Assembly (NCBI GenBank): GCA_028386065.3
Contig: JAKUCV010007365.1
Location: forward strand, 40,143 to 104,142
Direction of reading: 5' to 3'
Length of the DNA stretch: 64,000 nucleotides
Source of the DNA: Turnera subulata
Taxonomy: Eukaryota > Streptophyta > Magnoliopsida > Malpighiales > Passifloraceae
Below the pieces are notes generated by a model. That model worked only from the letters and a program-made list of their open reading frames with translations, did not search any database and was not told the DNA's origin. Positions 10,603 to 21,222 of the stretch are shown here, one piece after another. The first letter of the stretch is position 1; every line of letters starts with the position of its first letter. Position numbers and translations under genes: made by a program.

Positions 10603-13500
10603 GGTCCCGCAACCAAACTCTTTGCTCACTTCATTAAAACGAAGATTCCAACTCCTAGAAGCTTGCTTTAACCCATAAATGGATCTCTACAACTTGCATA
10701 CCATATTGGCATTCTCTGGATCGACAAAACCTTCAGGTTATGTCAAGTACACATCCTCTAAAAGATTTACGTTAAGGAAAGTGGTTTTGACATCCATTTG
10801 CCATATCTCATAATCATAGTATGCCGCTATAGCCAATAGACTCCGGATGGATTTAACCATGGCAACTGGTGAGAAAGTTTCATCATAGTCAATACCATGA
10901 ACTTGCTTGAAACCTTTCGCCACCAATCGCCCCTTATAGGTAATCACATTACCATCCATGTCGGTCTTTTTCTTAAAGACCCACTTGCACCCTATGGTTT
11001 TACCCCTTTAGGTGGATCAACCAAGGTCCGTACCTTGTTTTGATGCATGGATTCCATTTCCAAATTCATGGCTTCCAGCCACTTCTTAGAGTCCGGACCC
11101 GTAATAGCCTGCTGATAGGAAGAGGGCTCATCCTCTTCTATGAGCATCACGTCTCCAGTATGAGTCATAAGAAATCCATATCTCTCAGGCTCATGCCGAA
11201 TCCTATCCGACCTATGCGGTCTATGTGCTACAAGCACAGGATTCTCATCCACAACATCTTGTGGTTCCTGTCCTTGTTCCATCTCAGCCTCAATATATCG
11301 AACATCTTCGAATTCTATTTTCCTCCCACAGATTCTTCTAGAAACAAATTCTCTTTCTAGAAAAATAGCAGTCCGAGCAACAAACACTTTGTGGTCGATG
11401 GGATTGTAGAAATAATACCCTTTAGTTTCCTTAGGATATCCTACAAAGAGGGACTTGTCGGATTTAGGGCCAAGTTTATCTGATGCTTCACGTCTCACGT
11501 AAGCCTCGCAACCCCAAATTCTCATAAAAAACAAATTGGGACGCCTCCCAGTCCATATCTCATATGGTGTCTTTTCGACGGATTTAGATGGAACACGGTT
11601 AAGTCTAAATGCAGCACTCAATAATGCATGTCCCCAAAATGAAGAAGGAAGGTCAGCTTGACTCATCATCGAACGAACCATGTCTAACAAGGTTCTATTC
11701 CTCCTTTCGGATACACCATTCCATTGAGGCGTACCCAGTTGAGTGAGCTGTGATACTATACCACACTCCTTTAGATGATCAAGAAATTCTCGGCCTAAGT
11801 ATTCACCTCCTCGATCTGATCGAAGCAATTTAATGCTCTTGCCGAGTTGATTCTGTACTTCATTCTTGAATTCTTTGAACTTTTCAAAGGATTCTGACTT
11901 GTGTCTCATTAGATACACATAGCCATACCTACTGAAATCGTCAGTAAATGTAATGAAGTATTGGAATCCACCTCTAGCTTGTGTCGACATCAGTCCACAT
12001 ACATCACTATGTATAGGACCTAACAAGTCCGAAGCTCTTTCACCTTTACCGGTAAAAGGAGCCTTCGTCATCTTGCCTACAAACATGACTCACATGTCTC
12101 AAATGATTCAAAATCAAATGAGTCTAAAAGTCCATCTTTATGGATTTTAGATATACGAGTCTCGTTGATATGGCCCAATCGACAATGCCAGAGATAGGTT
12201 TCATTAGAATCGTTCATTCTACCCTTCTTCGTATTAACGTTATGGATTACGGTTTCTAGCTTAAGAACATACAAACCATTGCTTAAATACGCACCACCAT
12301 AATAAACATCATTGAAATAAATAGAACAACAATTGTCCTTTATTACAAATGAAAAACGTTTCTTGTCAGGACAAGACACAGAAATCAAATTCCTGCTTAT
12401 GGTCGGTACATAATAACAATTGTCCAGTTCTAAAACCAAACCACTCGGTAAAGTAAGATAGTAAGTTCCTACGGCTAATGCAGCAACTCTTGCTCCATTT
12501 CCCACGCGTAGGTCATTCTCGCCCTTTTCCAATCTCCTACTCTTTCTCAGTTCCTGCATATTTACACAAATTTGAGAACCATATCCGGTATCTAATACCC
12601 ATGATGCAGAGATAGAGATATTAGCTTCTATAACGACGATACCTGAAGTTGAAGTCTTACTTCCCTTGTGCTTCTTCACCTCTTCAAGGTAAACAAGGCA
12701 GTTACATTTCCAATGGCCAGGTTTGTTGCAATGGAAACATTATCCTTCCTTTGCAATACCACCGTTGGGTTTCAGCACATGGGAACAAGAACATGCACAT
12801 GCACCAAACTTTTTGGCACATTTCTTCTTCTTGTAAATCTTGGCTTTACCCTTTCCTTTGCCTTTTCCAACCATCAAATTGTTGTTGGATTTGTTTGCCT
12901 TTATTTGTTGCTCAACTGTTCCTAACATGTTAAGCAACTCAGACAAAGATTTGTCAGGATGATTCATATTGAAATTCATGACAAATTGGCTGTAACTATC
13001 CGGCAACGATTGCAGGACTAGATCAACAGCCAACTCCTTTTGCAAAGGAAAACCTAAACCCTCAAGGCTCTCAATGTATCCAATCATTTTGAGCACATGA
13101 GGTCTCACCGGTGATGACTCATCCATCTTGCATTGGAACAATGCCTTAGAGGTCTCATACCTCTCTTGCCTTGCTTTCTTTTCAAAAATATTTTCAGATG
13201 TTCGATCATATCGAATGCACCCAAGTTCTCATGTTGCTTCTGAAGCTCAGAGTCCATGTTAACAAGCATAAGGCATGCTGGATCTAATGCATCATCAAGG
13301 TGCTTCTTGTAAGCTTCCCTTTCTGCCCTTGGAGCACTAGGCGCCGGTTCATTCGGAACAGGCCCTTCGAGGACATACAACTTCTTTTCTTATTTGAGGA
13401 CTATCCTCAAATTGCGATACCATTTTAGGAAGTTATTCCCATTCAACTGTTCCTTCTCAAGGACAGATAGCGGTGACATTGTGCTAGTGTTTTGTGCCAT
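10603..13500 (-). pseudogene. CA3 degenerate copia gag-pol, lacking RT C-terminus and RNase H
   Basis: Starts at ATG 13500-13498 and runs leftward. Gag occupies 13500-12740 with a stop at 13390-13392 and a frameshift near 13120-13190. Then follow the CCHC region (broken), protease (12077-12679; the active-site stretch reads DTGYGSQ instead of DTGCGSH), integrase (HSD, SDRGGEY, NGVSERRNR within 10992-12086), and RT fingers (10738-10959, ending near DVYLT; palm traces to 10603). Frameshifts lie near 12080 and 10985. The element is cut in RT at 10603, where CA2 leader and filler begin. Its leader with palindrome array B lies upstream at 13501-14669. Confidence 0.88.
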
Positions 13501-14669
13501 GGAAATTCTACAACAATGATCAACTCACACAAATAAGAGTCATACATACAAAATCATTTAACATGGAATTCTATTAAATGATGCTCCTACTATATAAATC
13601 ACGATAATCATATAAGTAGGCCAAGATCCATATTTCACTACTAAATAAGTCAGCTTTGGCTGATCGCTTACTTCATAGTTATTTAGGTAGACAACTCTTG
13701 TCAATTACATCTCATGTAACTCTTGGATAGTTGAGTGAACAACACTTGTTCTTGTCTATCTCATAGACTTAGCTCAACTCCTTGCCTCTAAGTCCTTAAT
13801 CCTCTTAAGATGACCTAGTTAAGTTCAACACCATATTAAGCAGTTCTGATATTACAATTATCGCGTTGCACCTTGCTAGGATAAACATTGGCACCTTGCT
13901 TTGGCAAAACCTACCAAGTGTTGATCTAAGCAATGATGAGTGCTTATCATGGAAGGCAACACAAGAAGAACTTAATATTTTCATCAACATATTATTCCAA
14001 TACATTACATGCATGTTCTTGATGAATCATATATTGATGTTTGTAAATTTGGAAGCCAAAATTATATAAGAACATCGATGTCTAACAGTGAACATCGATG
14101 TTGTGAGAATCTAATTCTCGCCAACCACTTGGCATTACTCATGAACAGTGATGTCCTAGCTTGAACATCGATGTCTAATGGCCTCTAGAACTCAAGAACA
14201 TCGATGTCTTGATTTGAACATCGATGTTCTGAGGCTCTAGAGCTCCAAACTATTTGGCAGAGCTCAAGAACATCGATGTTTGGTTCTTGAACATCGATGT
14301 TGGAAGGTTTCGAAGGTCCAAAAACTTGGCAGTAGTTTTAAACATCGATGTATAACATTTAAAAATCGATGTTTGAGGTTCTAGAACTCAAGAACATTGA
14401 TCTTTCGACATAAACATTGATGTTTAAGAATTCTGGAATCTCAAATCAATTCGGCAGAACTCTTGGACATCGATGTTCAATCTTGAACATCGATGTTCAT
14501 GGGAATCTGCCAAGGCCAACCTTCATAGAACATCGATATTTTGTCACACAACATCGATGTTCAGTAGGCTCGGCCAAGGCTAAACCCATGATAACATCGA
14601 TGTTCTTCTGATGAACATCGATGTTCTAGCCGTGATGTGCTAGAACGACAATCGTTCCATACACAAACC
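13501..14669 (-). repeat. CA3 5' leader with palindrome array B
   Basis: On the minus strand this region reads the full order tttgtgtatggaacgattg block, palindrome array, aatatatgattcatc block, aagttcttcttgtgttgcc block, then gag at 13500. It is non-coding and contains many ATG triplets because each palindrome contains one. The upstream end at ~14669 is fused head-on to a plus-strand leader fragment instead of to a PBS and LTR. Confidence 0.8.
14072..14624. repeat. Palindrome array B (GAACATCGATGTTC), nine phased doublets
   Basis: There are eighteen ACATCGATGT cores, 13 perfect and 5 variant. Starts: 14072/14092, 14145/14165, 14198/14218, 14270/14291, 14342/14363, 14394/14414, 14467/14487, 14530/14551, 14594/14615. 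Every doublet spacing is 20 or 21 bp. Gaps between doublets are 53, 33, 52, 51, 31, 53, 43, 43 bp. The whole array spans 543 bp start-to-start, which is 52 steps of 10.44 bp. It is the inverted, more complete counterpart of array A. Confidence 0.92.
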
Positions 14670-15465
14670 GAATTTGTTGTGCATATGTATGATATGTTCA
14701 AATTGATATATATGATATGCTGTATGTGATGTAGCATGTTCATGATATATTGAATCGGTACAAGTGCCTACAGGGTCACACACTTAGAACTGTTGATTCG
14801 AGCAGGTGGTTGATCCATGGTTGGACCGTGGTTCGACCAAGTGCGTGGACCATGGTTGAACCTTGGTTGGACCGTGGTTGGAACGGGTCATTTTGGGCTG
14901 ATTTGGTTCACTAATTATCAGAATTATTGAACCAAAATTAATGCCATATGATGTGTAATCCCATTAATGCTTAGTGGAGCATCCGTTAATGCTTAGTGGA
15001 GCATTAAGACATAGTGGAGACATGATTAGACTTTAAAGTATAATCATGATGGTTAATGCATGATGATGTTGGCCATTGTTTCATTAATCTATGTATTAAT
15101 TGTGTGTATAAATAGGGCTTGATGATCAGATTATCAACACACACAACATTCACACACAATTCAGATTACACACCCATTCTTTCAGAAAGAAAGAAACACC
15201 ACATAGCTCCCGGAAATCCGTAGCTAGCACAACGGTTCGGGAGTGCTCGGGTTGGAGATCATGAGATATTTTCTGACCAGAGATTGACGGTTCGTGTGGA
15301 TACCGTAGTGGGGCGGGATTTCATTCCGGCTCTAGCTGATTCGGCACAACAGTTGAGTGAAAGATCTCAACCGATTCAGGTACGCAAAAATTGTTATTCG
15401 GTTTAGTTACTTTCACTTGGATCCTCTATGGTTTCTGGGTTTTTCCGCTGCATTTGATTAATAAA
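14668..15465 (+). repeat. Plus-strand leader scrap plus CA LTR 3' portion
   Basis: 14668-14757 matches the leader start at 17218-17310 (accgaatttgttgtgcat...). From 14758 the sequence is LTR: gtgcctacagggtcacac block, TGGTTGGACC short repeats (14800-14890), TATAAATA at 15107-15114, CT/GA-rich stretch, then ..cggtttagttactttcacttgg near the LTR end. Normal order is LTR then leader, so this is a rearranged fusion. It ends at ~15465 where a new LTR copy starts. Confidence 0.75.
15107..15114 (+). promoter_or_regulatory. LTR TATA box
   Basis: TATAAATA occurs in the LTR about 350 bp before the LTR end, followed by agggcttg. The same box is at 16793-16800 and 51863-51870 in sister LTRs. It probably marks the U3/R boundary promoter of the CA family. 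Confidence 0.55.
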
Positions 15466-15467
15466 TA

Positions 15468-17188
15468 TTGTTTATGAGATAAACGCTTGCACATATTTAT
15501 AATCCTAGAATATTTATATATTCTTAAATGTTCCTAGTCGATTATTATTATGGATGGGTTGTAATAATAAATTAAGACTAGCGTATGTTGAGAATTATAT
15601 GTGATATGAATTCTACATACGGGTACAAGTTAGAGAACTTATAGACTGGACCGACCCACATAAGAACGCTACATGGAACGTTATATGATTTTCATTAGCG
15701 GTTCTTTTATGTATTGTCCTTAGACCTGTGATCATCAAGGTTCCCAACATATGAGTCGTATACTTTGATATTACTCTTGGCTATTTCGTAAATTAGTAGA
15801 CTTCATGTAATCATTGGGTATATGATAAATGTTTAGTGGGTTTTGTATGATCCAGAGGGGATTTGTCCAACCCATATAACGGGTATATTATCGGATGGTT
15901 TCTTGATAGAGTTGAACTGAAAATGCACGGCCGTGCTCGGATTATGTTATGGTGATATCAATAGTATCCGTTTTACACAGTTAGCTCGAGGATCAAGAAA
16001 CCGAGATTAAACATATGCGAGAATGACATATTCCATATCTCGTGTTTGATCTTGATAATGGGACGAAGGGACAATGACATGTTTCCGAGGCAAATTGAAT
16101 CAGTACTGATCTTGTCGTTCGGGTAGCAATGATGTGTTGCTAGACGCCGCTCTTTGCTTATAATTGTAAATGAGTTTACAATTATTGCCGGACATTACAA
16201 GTGCCTACAGGGTCACACACTTAGAATCGTTGATTCGAGCAGGTGGTTGGACCCTGGTTGGACCCTGGTCGTTTTGGGCTGGTTTGATACAATAATTGTC
16301 AGAATTATTGAGCCAAACCTGATTGCTTGTGATGTGTAATCCCATTAGTGCCAAGTGCTCAGTACTGATCTTGTCGTTTGGGTAGCAATGATGTGTTGCT
16401 AGACACCGGTCATTGTTTATAATTGTAAAATGAGATTTTACAATTATTGCCAAACGTTACAAGTGCCTACAGGGTCACACACTTAGAACTGTTGATTCGA
16501 GCTGGTGGTTGAACCATGGTTGGACCGTGGTTTGACCAGGTGGACCATAGTTGAACCTTGGTTGTTGAACCTTGGTTGGACCATAGTTGGACCGAGTCGT
16601 TTTGGGTTGATTCGGTTCACTAATCATCATAATTATTGAACCAAAATTAATGTCATATGATGTGTAATCCCATTAATGCTTAGTGGAGCATTAAGACATA
16701 GTGGAGACATGATTAGGCTTAAAGTATAATCATGATGGTTAATGCATGATGTTGTTGGCCATTGTCTCATTAATCTATGCATTAACTGTGTGTATAAATA
16801 GGGCTTGATAATCAGATTATCAACACACACAACATTCACACACAATTTAGATTACACACTTCATTCTTTGAGAAAGAAAGAAGCACATATAAACACTAGT
16901 TTCTAGCTCTCGAAAATTCTGCATCTAGCACTACGGTTCGGGAGTGCTCGGGCTAGTGATCGTAAGACGGTTGCTAGCAGTCATCAACGGTTCGTGTGGA
17001 TACCATAGAGGAGCCGGATTTCTTGTCGGGTTCTTGCTGATTCTACACTACAGTTGGGTGAAAGACCTCAACCAAGCAAGGTACGAAAAATTGTTATTCG
17101 GTTTAGTTAGCTTCACTTGGATCCTCCATGAGTACCGGGTCTTTCCGCTACGTTTTGATTGTCAAGTTTGCATGCCCGGTTACTAACA
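15468..17188 (+). repeat. CA4 5' LTR (lacks first ~45 bp, internal duplication)
   Basis: It runs from the ataaacgcttgcacat block to the intact LTR end TTACTAACA at 17180-17188, next to a PBS. That end is the inverted complement of the family's LTR start TGTTAGTAA. An internal direct duplication repeats the cagtactgatcttgtcgtt...cacacttagaa stretch (about 16098-16240 and 16358-16490). It contains TATAAATA at 16793-16800, hairpins at 16160-16185 and 16419-16447, and TGGTTGGACC-type repeats (~16240-16270 and 16500-16610). Confidence 0.8.
16793..16800 (+). promoter_or_regulatory. CA4 LTR TATA box
   Basis: TATAAATA lies about 390 bp upstream of the LTR end, followed by gggcttgataatcag. It is the position-equivalent of 15107-15114. 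Confidence 0.6.
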
Positions 17189-17189
17189 G

Positions 17190-17203
17190 TGGCAGCGGAG
17201 CCT
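17190..17203 (+). other. CA4 primer-binding site
   Basis: TGGCAGCGGAGCCT follows one base after the LTR end. It resembles the initiator tRNA-Met site TGGTATCAGAGCC but with a CAGCG core. The other LTR elements here have TGGTAGCG(A/G)AGC at the same place. Confidence 0.65.
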
Positions 17204-17495
17204 CTTGTGAAACACTAAACCGAATTTGTTGTGCATATGTATGATATGCTCATATTGATATATATGATATGCTGTATGTGATGTAGCATGTTCATGATAT
17301 GTTGAATTCGTTTTTGTATGTGTGATATATGTTGAGGTTTGTTTTTGTCAAAAATGTTTGACAACAAGTACTTGATTGGTATGTGATATCAATCAAGGTG
17401 TTTTTGGCAGTAAGTCGAATGAGTTCGAAAAGAAAAATTGATTGTCGGTTTTCGTATAGATCGATTGTCGTTCTAGTACGATTGTCGTCCTTTGT

Positions 17496-17704
17496 CAGGT
17501 GCAAGGTTGTGAATTAATACACTGTGCAAGAGAGTCCTGTCTGGGAGGCTGGGATTTATCTTGGAATAATAATTCTGTCTTAGGAGATCGGCTACGCCAT
17601 CTTTCCTGGGAATTATCGAATCAGTTCAATTCACTTCTTATTCGGGCACTATTCACCACAAGAAATTTCCTAGATCGAGGAGCTAGTCAGTCTTTGATCA
17701 CAAG
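17496..17704 (+). other. Unmatched segment replacing most of the palindrome array
   Basis: About 209 bp from tcaggtgcaaggttg to ctttgatcacaag has no counterpart in the other two CA leaders and stands where palindromes are expected. One short frame stays open (~69 codons) but shows no domain I recognise. It may be filler captured during repair of a deletion in the array. Confidence 0.5.
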
Positions 17705-17708
17705 TTAA

Positions 17709-17791
17709 ACATCGATGTTCAAGAGTTAAACATCGATGTTCTTGAACACTGCCAAGTAGTTGGGAGAATCAGATTCTCACGACATCGATGT
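17709..17791. repeat. Palindrome array C, remnant
   Basis: Three perfect ACATCGATGT cores start at 17709, 17730 and 17782. Spacings of 21 and 52 bp match the phase of arrays A and B. The first two form a doublet; the last is followed by the aatatatgttgatg block as in the other leaders. Confidence 0.85.
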
Positions 17792-18322
17792 TCTTATGTA
17801 TTTTTGGCTTCCAATTTTACAAAACATCAATATATGTTGATGTAAATATTAAGTTCCTCTTGTGTTGCCTTCCATGATAAGCACTCATCATTGCTTAGAT
17901 CAATACTTGGTAGGTTTTGCCAAAGCAAGGTGCCAATATTTATCCTAGCAAGGTGCGACGGGATAATTGTAATTTTCGAACTGCTTGTTATGGGTTGAAC
18001 TTAACTAGGTCATCTCAATAGGAATGAGGACTTAGAGGTAAGGAGTTGAGCTAAGTCTATGAGATAGACAAGAACAAGTGTTGTTCACTCAACTATCCAA
18101 GAGTTACATGAGATGTAATTGACAAGAGTTGTCTACCTAAATAACTATGATATAAGTGATCAGCCAAAACTGACTTATCTTGTAGTGAAATATGGATCTT
18201 GGCCTACTCATAATTATCTTGATTTATGTAGTAGGAGCATCATTTAATAAAATTCCTTATTAAGTGATTTTATGAATACATGACTCTTATTTGTGTAAGT
18301 TGATCAATGTTGTAGAGTTATC

Positions 18323-18990
18323 ATGGCACAAAACACTAGTACACATTCTCTGCGATCGGTCCATGAGAAGGAAAAGCTGAATGGGAATAACTTCCTAAAG
18401 TGGCATCGCAATTTGAGGATAGTCCTCAAACAAGAAAAGAAGTTGTATGTCCCTGAAGGGCCTGTTCCTATTGAACCGGCACCTAATGCTACTAGGGCGG
18501 AAAGAGATGCTTACATGAAGCATGTTAATGATGCATTGGATGTTGCATGCCTTATGCTTGTTAACATGGACTCTGAGCTTTAGAAGCAACATGAGAACTT
18601 GGGTGCGTTCGATATGATCGAACACCTAAAAATGCTCTTTGAAGAGCAAGCTAGGCATGAGAGGTATGAGACCTCTAAGGCATTATTCCAATGCAAGATG
18701 GCTGAGTCATCACCGGTGAGACCTCATGTGCTCAAGATGATTGGATACATTGAGAGCCTTGAGGGTCTGGGTTTTCCTTTGCAGAAGGAATTGGCTGTTG
18801 ATCTAGTCCTGCAATCGTTGTCGGATAGTTACAACCAATTTGTCATGAATTTCAATATGAGTCATCTTGACAAATCCTTGTCTGAGTTGCTTAACCTGTT
18901 AGAAACAGTTGAGCAACAAAAGAAGGCAAACAAATCAAACAACATTTTGATGGTTGGAAAAGGCAAAGGAAAGGGTAAAGCCAGGTTTTA
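18323..18990 (+). pseudogene. CA4 gag (N-terminal part), one stop, interrupted by GR
   Basis: Starts at ATG 18323 (MAQNTSTHSL...). The gag is of the copia type with KLNGNNFLKWHRNLRIVLKQ near residues 18-37 and a conserved VLKMIGYIESLEGLGFP core. TAG at 18581-18583 replaces the Gln found in CA2 and CA3. Downstream the same frame continues to the basic GKGKGKGKAR tract and is cut at 18990 by GR. The missing knuckle and protease continue at 31387 in frame if the insertion and one copy of TTTTA are removed. Confidence 0.88.
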
Positions 18991-19246
18991 TATAATACCC
19001 GGTCAAAAAAAATAAATAATGATATGTTAGGCTATAAAAACAAATATAAACATTATTATGTTAGGCTCTTTAGAATAATTAAAAGCCAAAGTATTTTATA
19101 TATATTTATATACTAAGTAGGCCTACAACACTAATTTTTAGCCGAGCCCATATTATTAGTTAAGCTTATGTTTTGTTGTCGGTTAACACCTATATATATG
19201 CCTTAAAAGAAACAAAATCGTATAGCCCACCGTTTTCATGAGCCCA

Positions 19247-19558
19247 TGTTGGAAAAGGGACGTGGGGTCCACCCATATGGGGTGCTCACCACGTAACCCT
19301 AATTTAACCCTAGTTGAGCTCTATAAATAATACCATTATGTGGTATTATTAGTAAGTCGTCAGACACACACCATACAGAGAAAATAGTGAGATTAGGGAT
19401 TTAGATTGTGAGAACTAGGAGACCGATCCGACTACACCGTGACGGCCTCCATCGATCAGTGATCCAAGCCGAGCTCCAAGATCCTACTTCCGCTTGTTCC
19501 TTTAGATTTACAAGTAAGTCTTCTAATCTATATATTTCTGTATATAGATTATCCTTCA
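19247..19558 (+). repeat. CB 5' LTR
   Basis: 312 bp, TGTTGGAAAAGGG to TTATCCTTCA. Contains TATAAATA at 19322-19329 and, overlapping its end, a hairpin with a 10-bp stem (aataatacca/tggtattatt, 19326-19350) near where the transcript should begin. Confidence 0.95.
19322..19350 (+). promoter_or_regulatory. CB TATA box and adjoining hairpin
   Basis: TATAAATA at 19322-19329 overlaps an inverted repeat 19326-19335 / 19341-19350 with a 5-nt loop. The copy in the 3' LTR (TATA at 26492-26499) is identical. If transcription starts ~30 bp downstream of the TATA box, the hairpin lies at or just upstream of the start, so any role is more likely at DNA level. Confidence 0.55.
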
Positions 19559-19559
19559 T

Positions 19560-19571
19560 TGGTAGCGGAGC
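19560..19571 (+). other. CB primer-binding site
   Basis: TGGTAGCGGAGC begins one base after the LTR end. It has the same core as the gypsy elements GR and G1. It is close to, but not identical with, the plant initiator tRNA-Met complement TGGTATCAGAGC. Confidence 0.7.
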
Positions 19572-21222
19572 TTTAGGCTTGATTTCCTGATTGTTATGTG
19601 CAACATGTGTTTTTTTTTTTGTATAATAAAATAATCGATTTATTTGATTGATGTTGTTTTATTATACAATTGATGTTTTGAATCACATGTTGGTCTGTCC
19701 GATGAGTGCCATAAACAATTAGTTTGTTTATATTGTTATATGATATATCGATATGTGGCTTGCAATTCACAATTGGATTACACTGTGCATATGTTGTCAC
19801 TGCAAATTTTTCGTTCGATTGTGCTTTGCTTTGATCTGCCATGCTATATTTTTTTTAACAAATCGATTGTTACACCGTTTTGTTGTGGTTGTCGGTATGA
19901 AAAAAACTAGATCTGTGTTTCAAAAAAAAAAAAACTATTAAAAGAAAAACAAGTGGTTGTTTGTTTTTTGGAAGAACCCGAGAGACCCATCCTCTTCACT
20001 GCACACGGCGGTGGACAAGGGGAGAGTGGCTGCAGACGGCGGCAAGGTTCAGGTCTGCTGCACACGGCGGCGACCCAGATAGGGAGGGACTCGCGCCGCA
20101 GCGCCACAGACGGTGGATGCACGGTGGCGGCGCAGATCCTTGTGAATGAACCGGCGGCAGTGGATCGTCGCAGGGGCCTCTGGGTGGCGGCTGAAGGGCG
20201 CTTTGAGTAGCGCGGCCGGAAAGGTGCAGGCGATGCTCGTCGTCGTCGTGCCGTTCTGTGCTGCAGCACCTTCGTCTGTCGTCGTCACCGGCTGAGGCGG
20301 GCGGTGCGGCTGTGGAGCGTGATCCGTTCGCGTGCCCAGAGGCACCCGCGGCTGCTGCTGCGGTGGTGTGCGTCGCCGCTGCGGTGGTGTGCGTCGCCGC
20401 TGCGGTGGCGTCCTTCGGCTTCCCTGTCCACTGTCAGCGGCGGCCTGCTCCGGTGGGAGCGTTCTTCCTTGTGGGCGGCAGCGGCTGGTCACTATAGGGG
20501 AGGATGTGATCCCACGCTTCCCACGTGACAGGCCAAGCCCGCCACTGATCAGAGTCACATGGGCTCAGTTTTTTTTTCTTTTGGGCCACTGGAGTCATAT
20601 GGGCTCCTTTCTTTTTTTTTATGGTTGGGTTATGGGCACAAGGCCCACGTTTCTTTTTTAACCCATCACAGCAAAGTTTTTTTTGTTTTTAATCATACGG
20701 ATTAAATTTTTTTTGGTATTTGCTCTCTGCAATATTTTTTTTTTAAAAAACGATAATGACTTCCAGTTTTTTTTCGTATACTCCAGTAATATTTGTTTGG
20801 TACTTTGGCATGCATCCCACTATTATAACATGAAAAGTGAATATATGTATTTATTATTTTTTTGGCATGCTGAATTTCGGGTCATAACATGCTATGTGTA
20901 TAAGCAAAAATTAAATATGTTTGATATGCTTATATTTTGTTGTTAATTTGTTTAACACAATCTTATGCTTAACAATCTTGTTATATGAAGCATAACAAGC
21001 ATGCTTAGCTTGATTAATTAATTAGGCTAATTTTTCTATATGTATCAAACTTTAGGAAGATGATTGGGAACATAGTGAACTTTCGATTCCGGGATATATG
21101 TATGTTAATTAGCCTACTTAATTATTGCTTTGCATGATGGCATGTATGTATGTGAACATTAAATCCTTGCATATTTTTTTTGGGTATGATTCTCATTTTG
21201 TCTATATTCTTTTGTGCAAAGA
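19572..21222 (+). other. CB leader with GC-rich island
   Basis: Untranslated region from PBS to gag. 19975-20540 is strikingly GC-rich (gcggcgg and cgtcgccgc repeats) between T-rich and A-rich flanks. It includes three copies of an 18-bp unit (gctgcggtggtgtgcgtc type) at about 20355-20410. Several short frames are open in it on both strands because of composition; none shows a domain I recognise. 20560-20960 is rich in poly-T runs. Confidence 0.7.

Larger units (their letters stand above)
17204..18322 (+). repeat. CA4 5' leader
   Basis: Non-coding region between PBS and gag. Order: AT-rich tgatatg stretch, tttttggcagtaagtcga block, a foreign-looking 17496-17704 insert, three palindromes (17709-17791), aagttcctcttgtgttgcc block, the ggtaggttttgccaaagc block, then the gag ATG at 18323. 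About 15 of the 18 palindromes of array B are missing. Confidence 0.8.

Noticed and set aside
14072..14624. Steroid-receptor-type GAACA..TGTTC or heat-shock element array.
   Set aside because: The half-site spacing is 4 bp instead of 3 for steroid receptors, which plants lack, and the GAA/TTC units are not in the contiguous nGAAnnTTCn arrangement of heat-shock elements.
17499..17708. A 69-codon frame in the CA4 leader.
   Set aside because: Short, no domain, present in one copy only; reported only as an unmatched segment.
19953..20558. Several overlapping open frames in the GC-rich CB leader that could pass for a gene.
   Set aside because: Frames are open on both strands because GC-rich sequence has few stops; none has a recognisable domain, and products are low-complexity Ala/Arg/Pro strings.
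21214..21222. Upstream start of the CB polyprotein three codons earlier.
   Set aside because: The codon at 21214 is GTG; ATG at 21223 is the first usable start in this frame.
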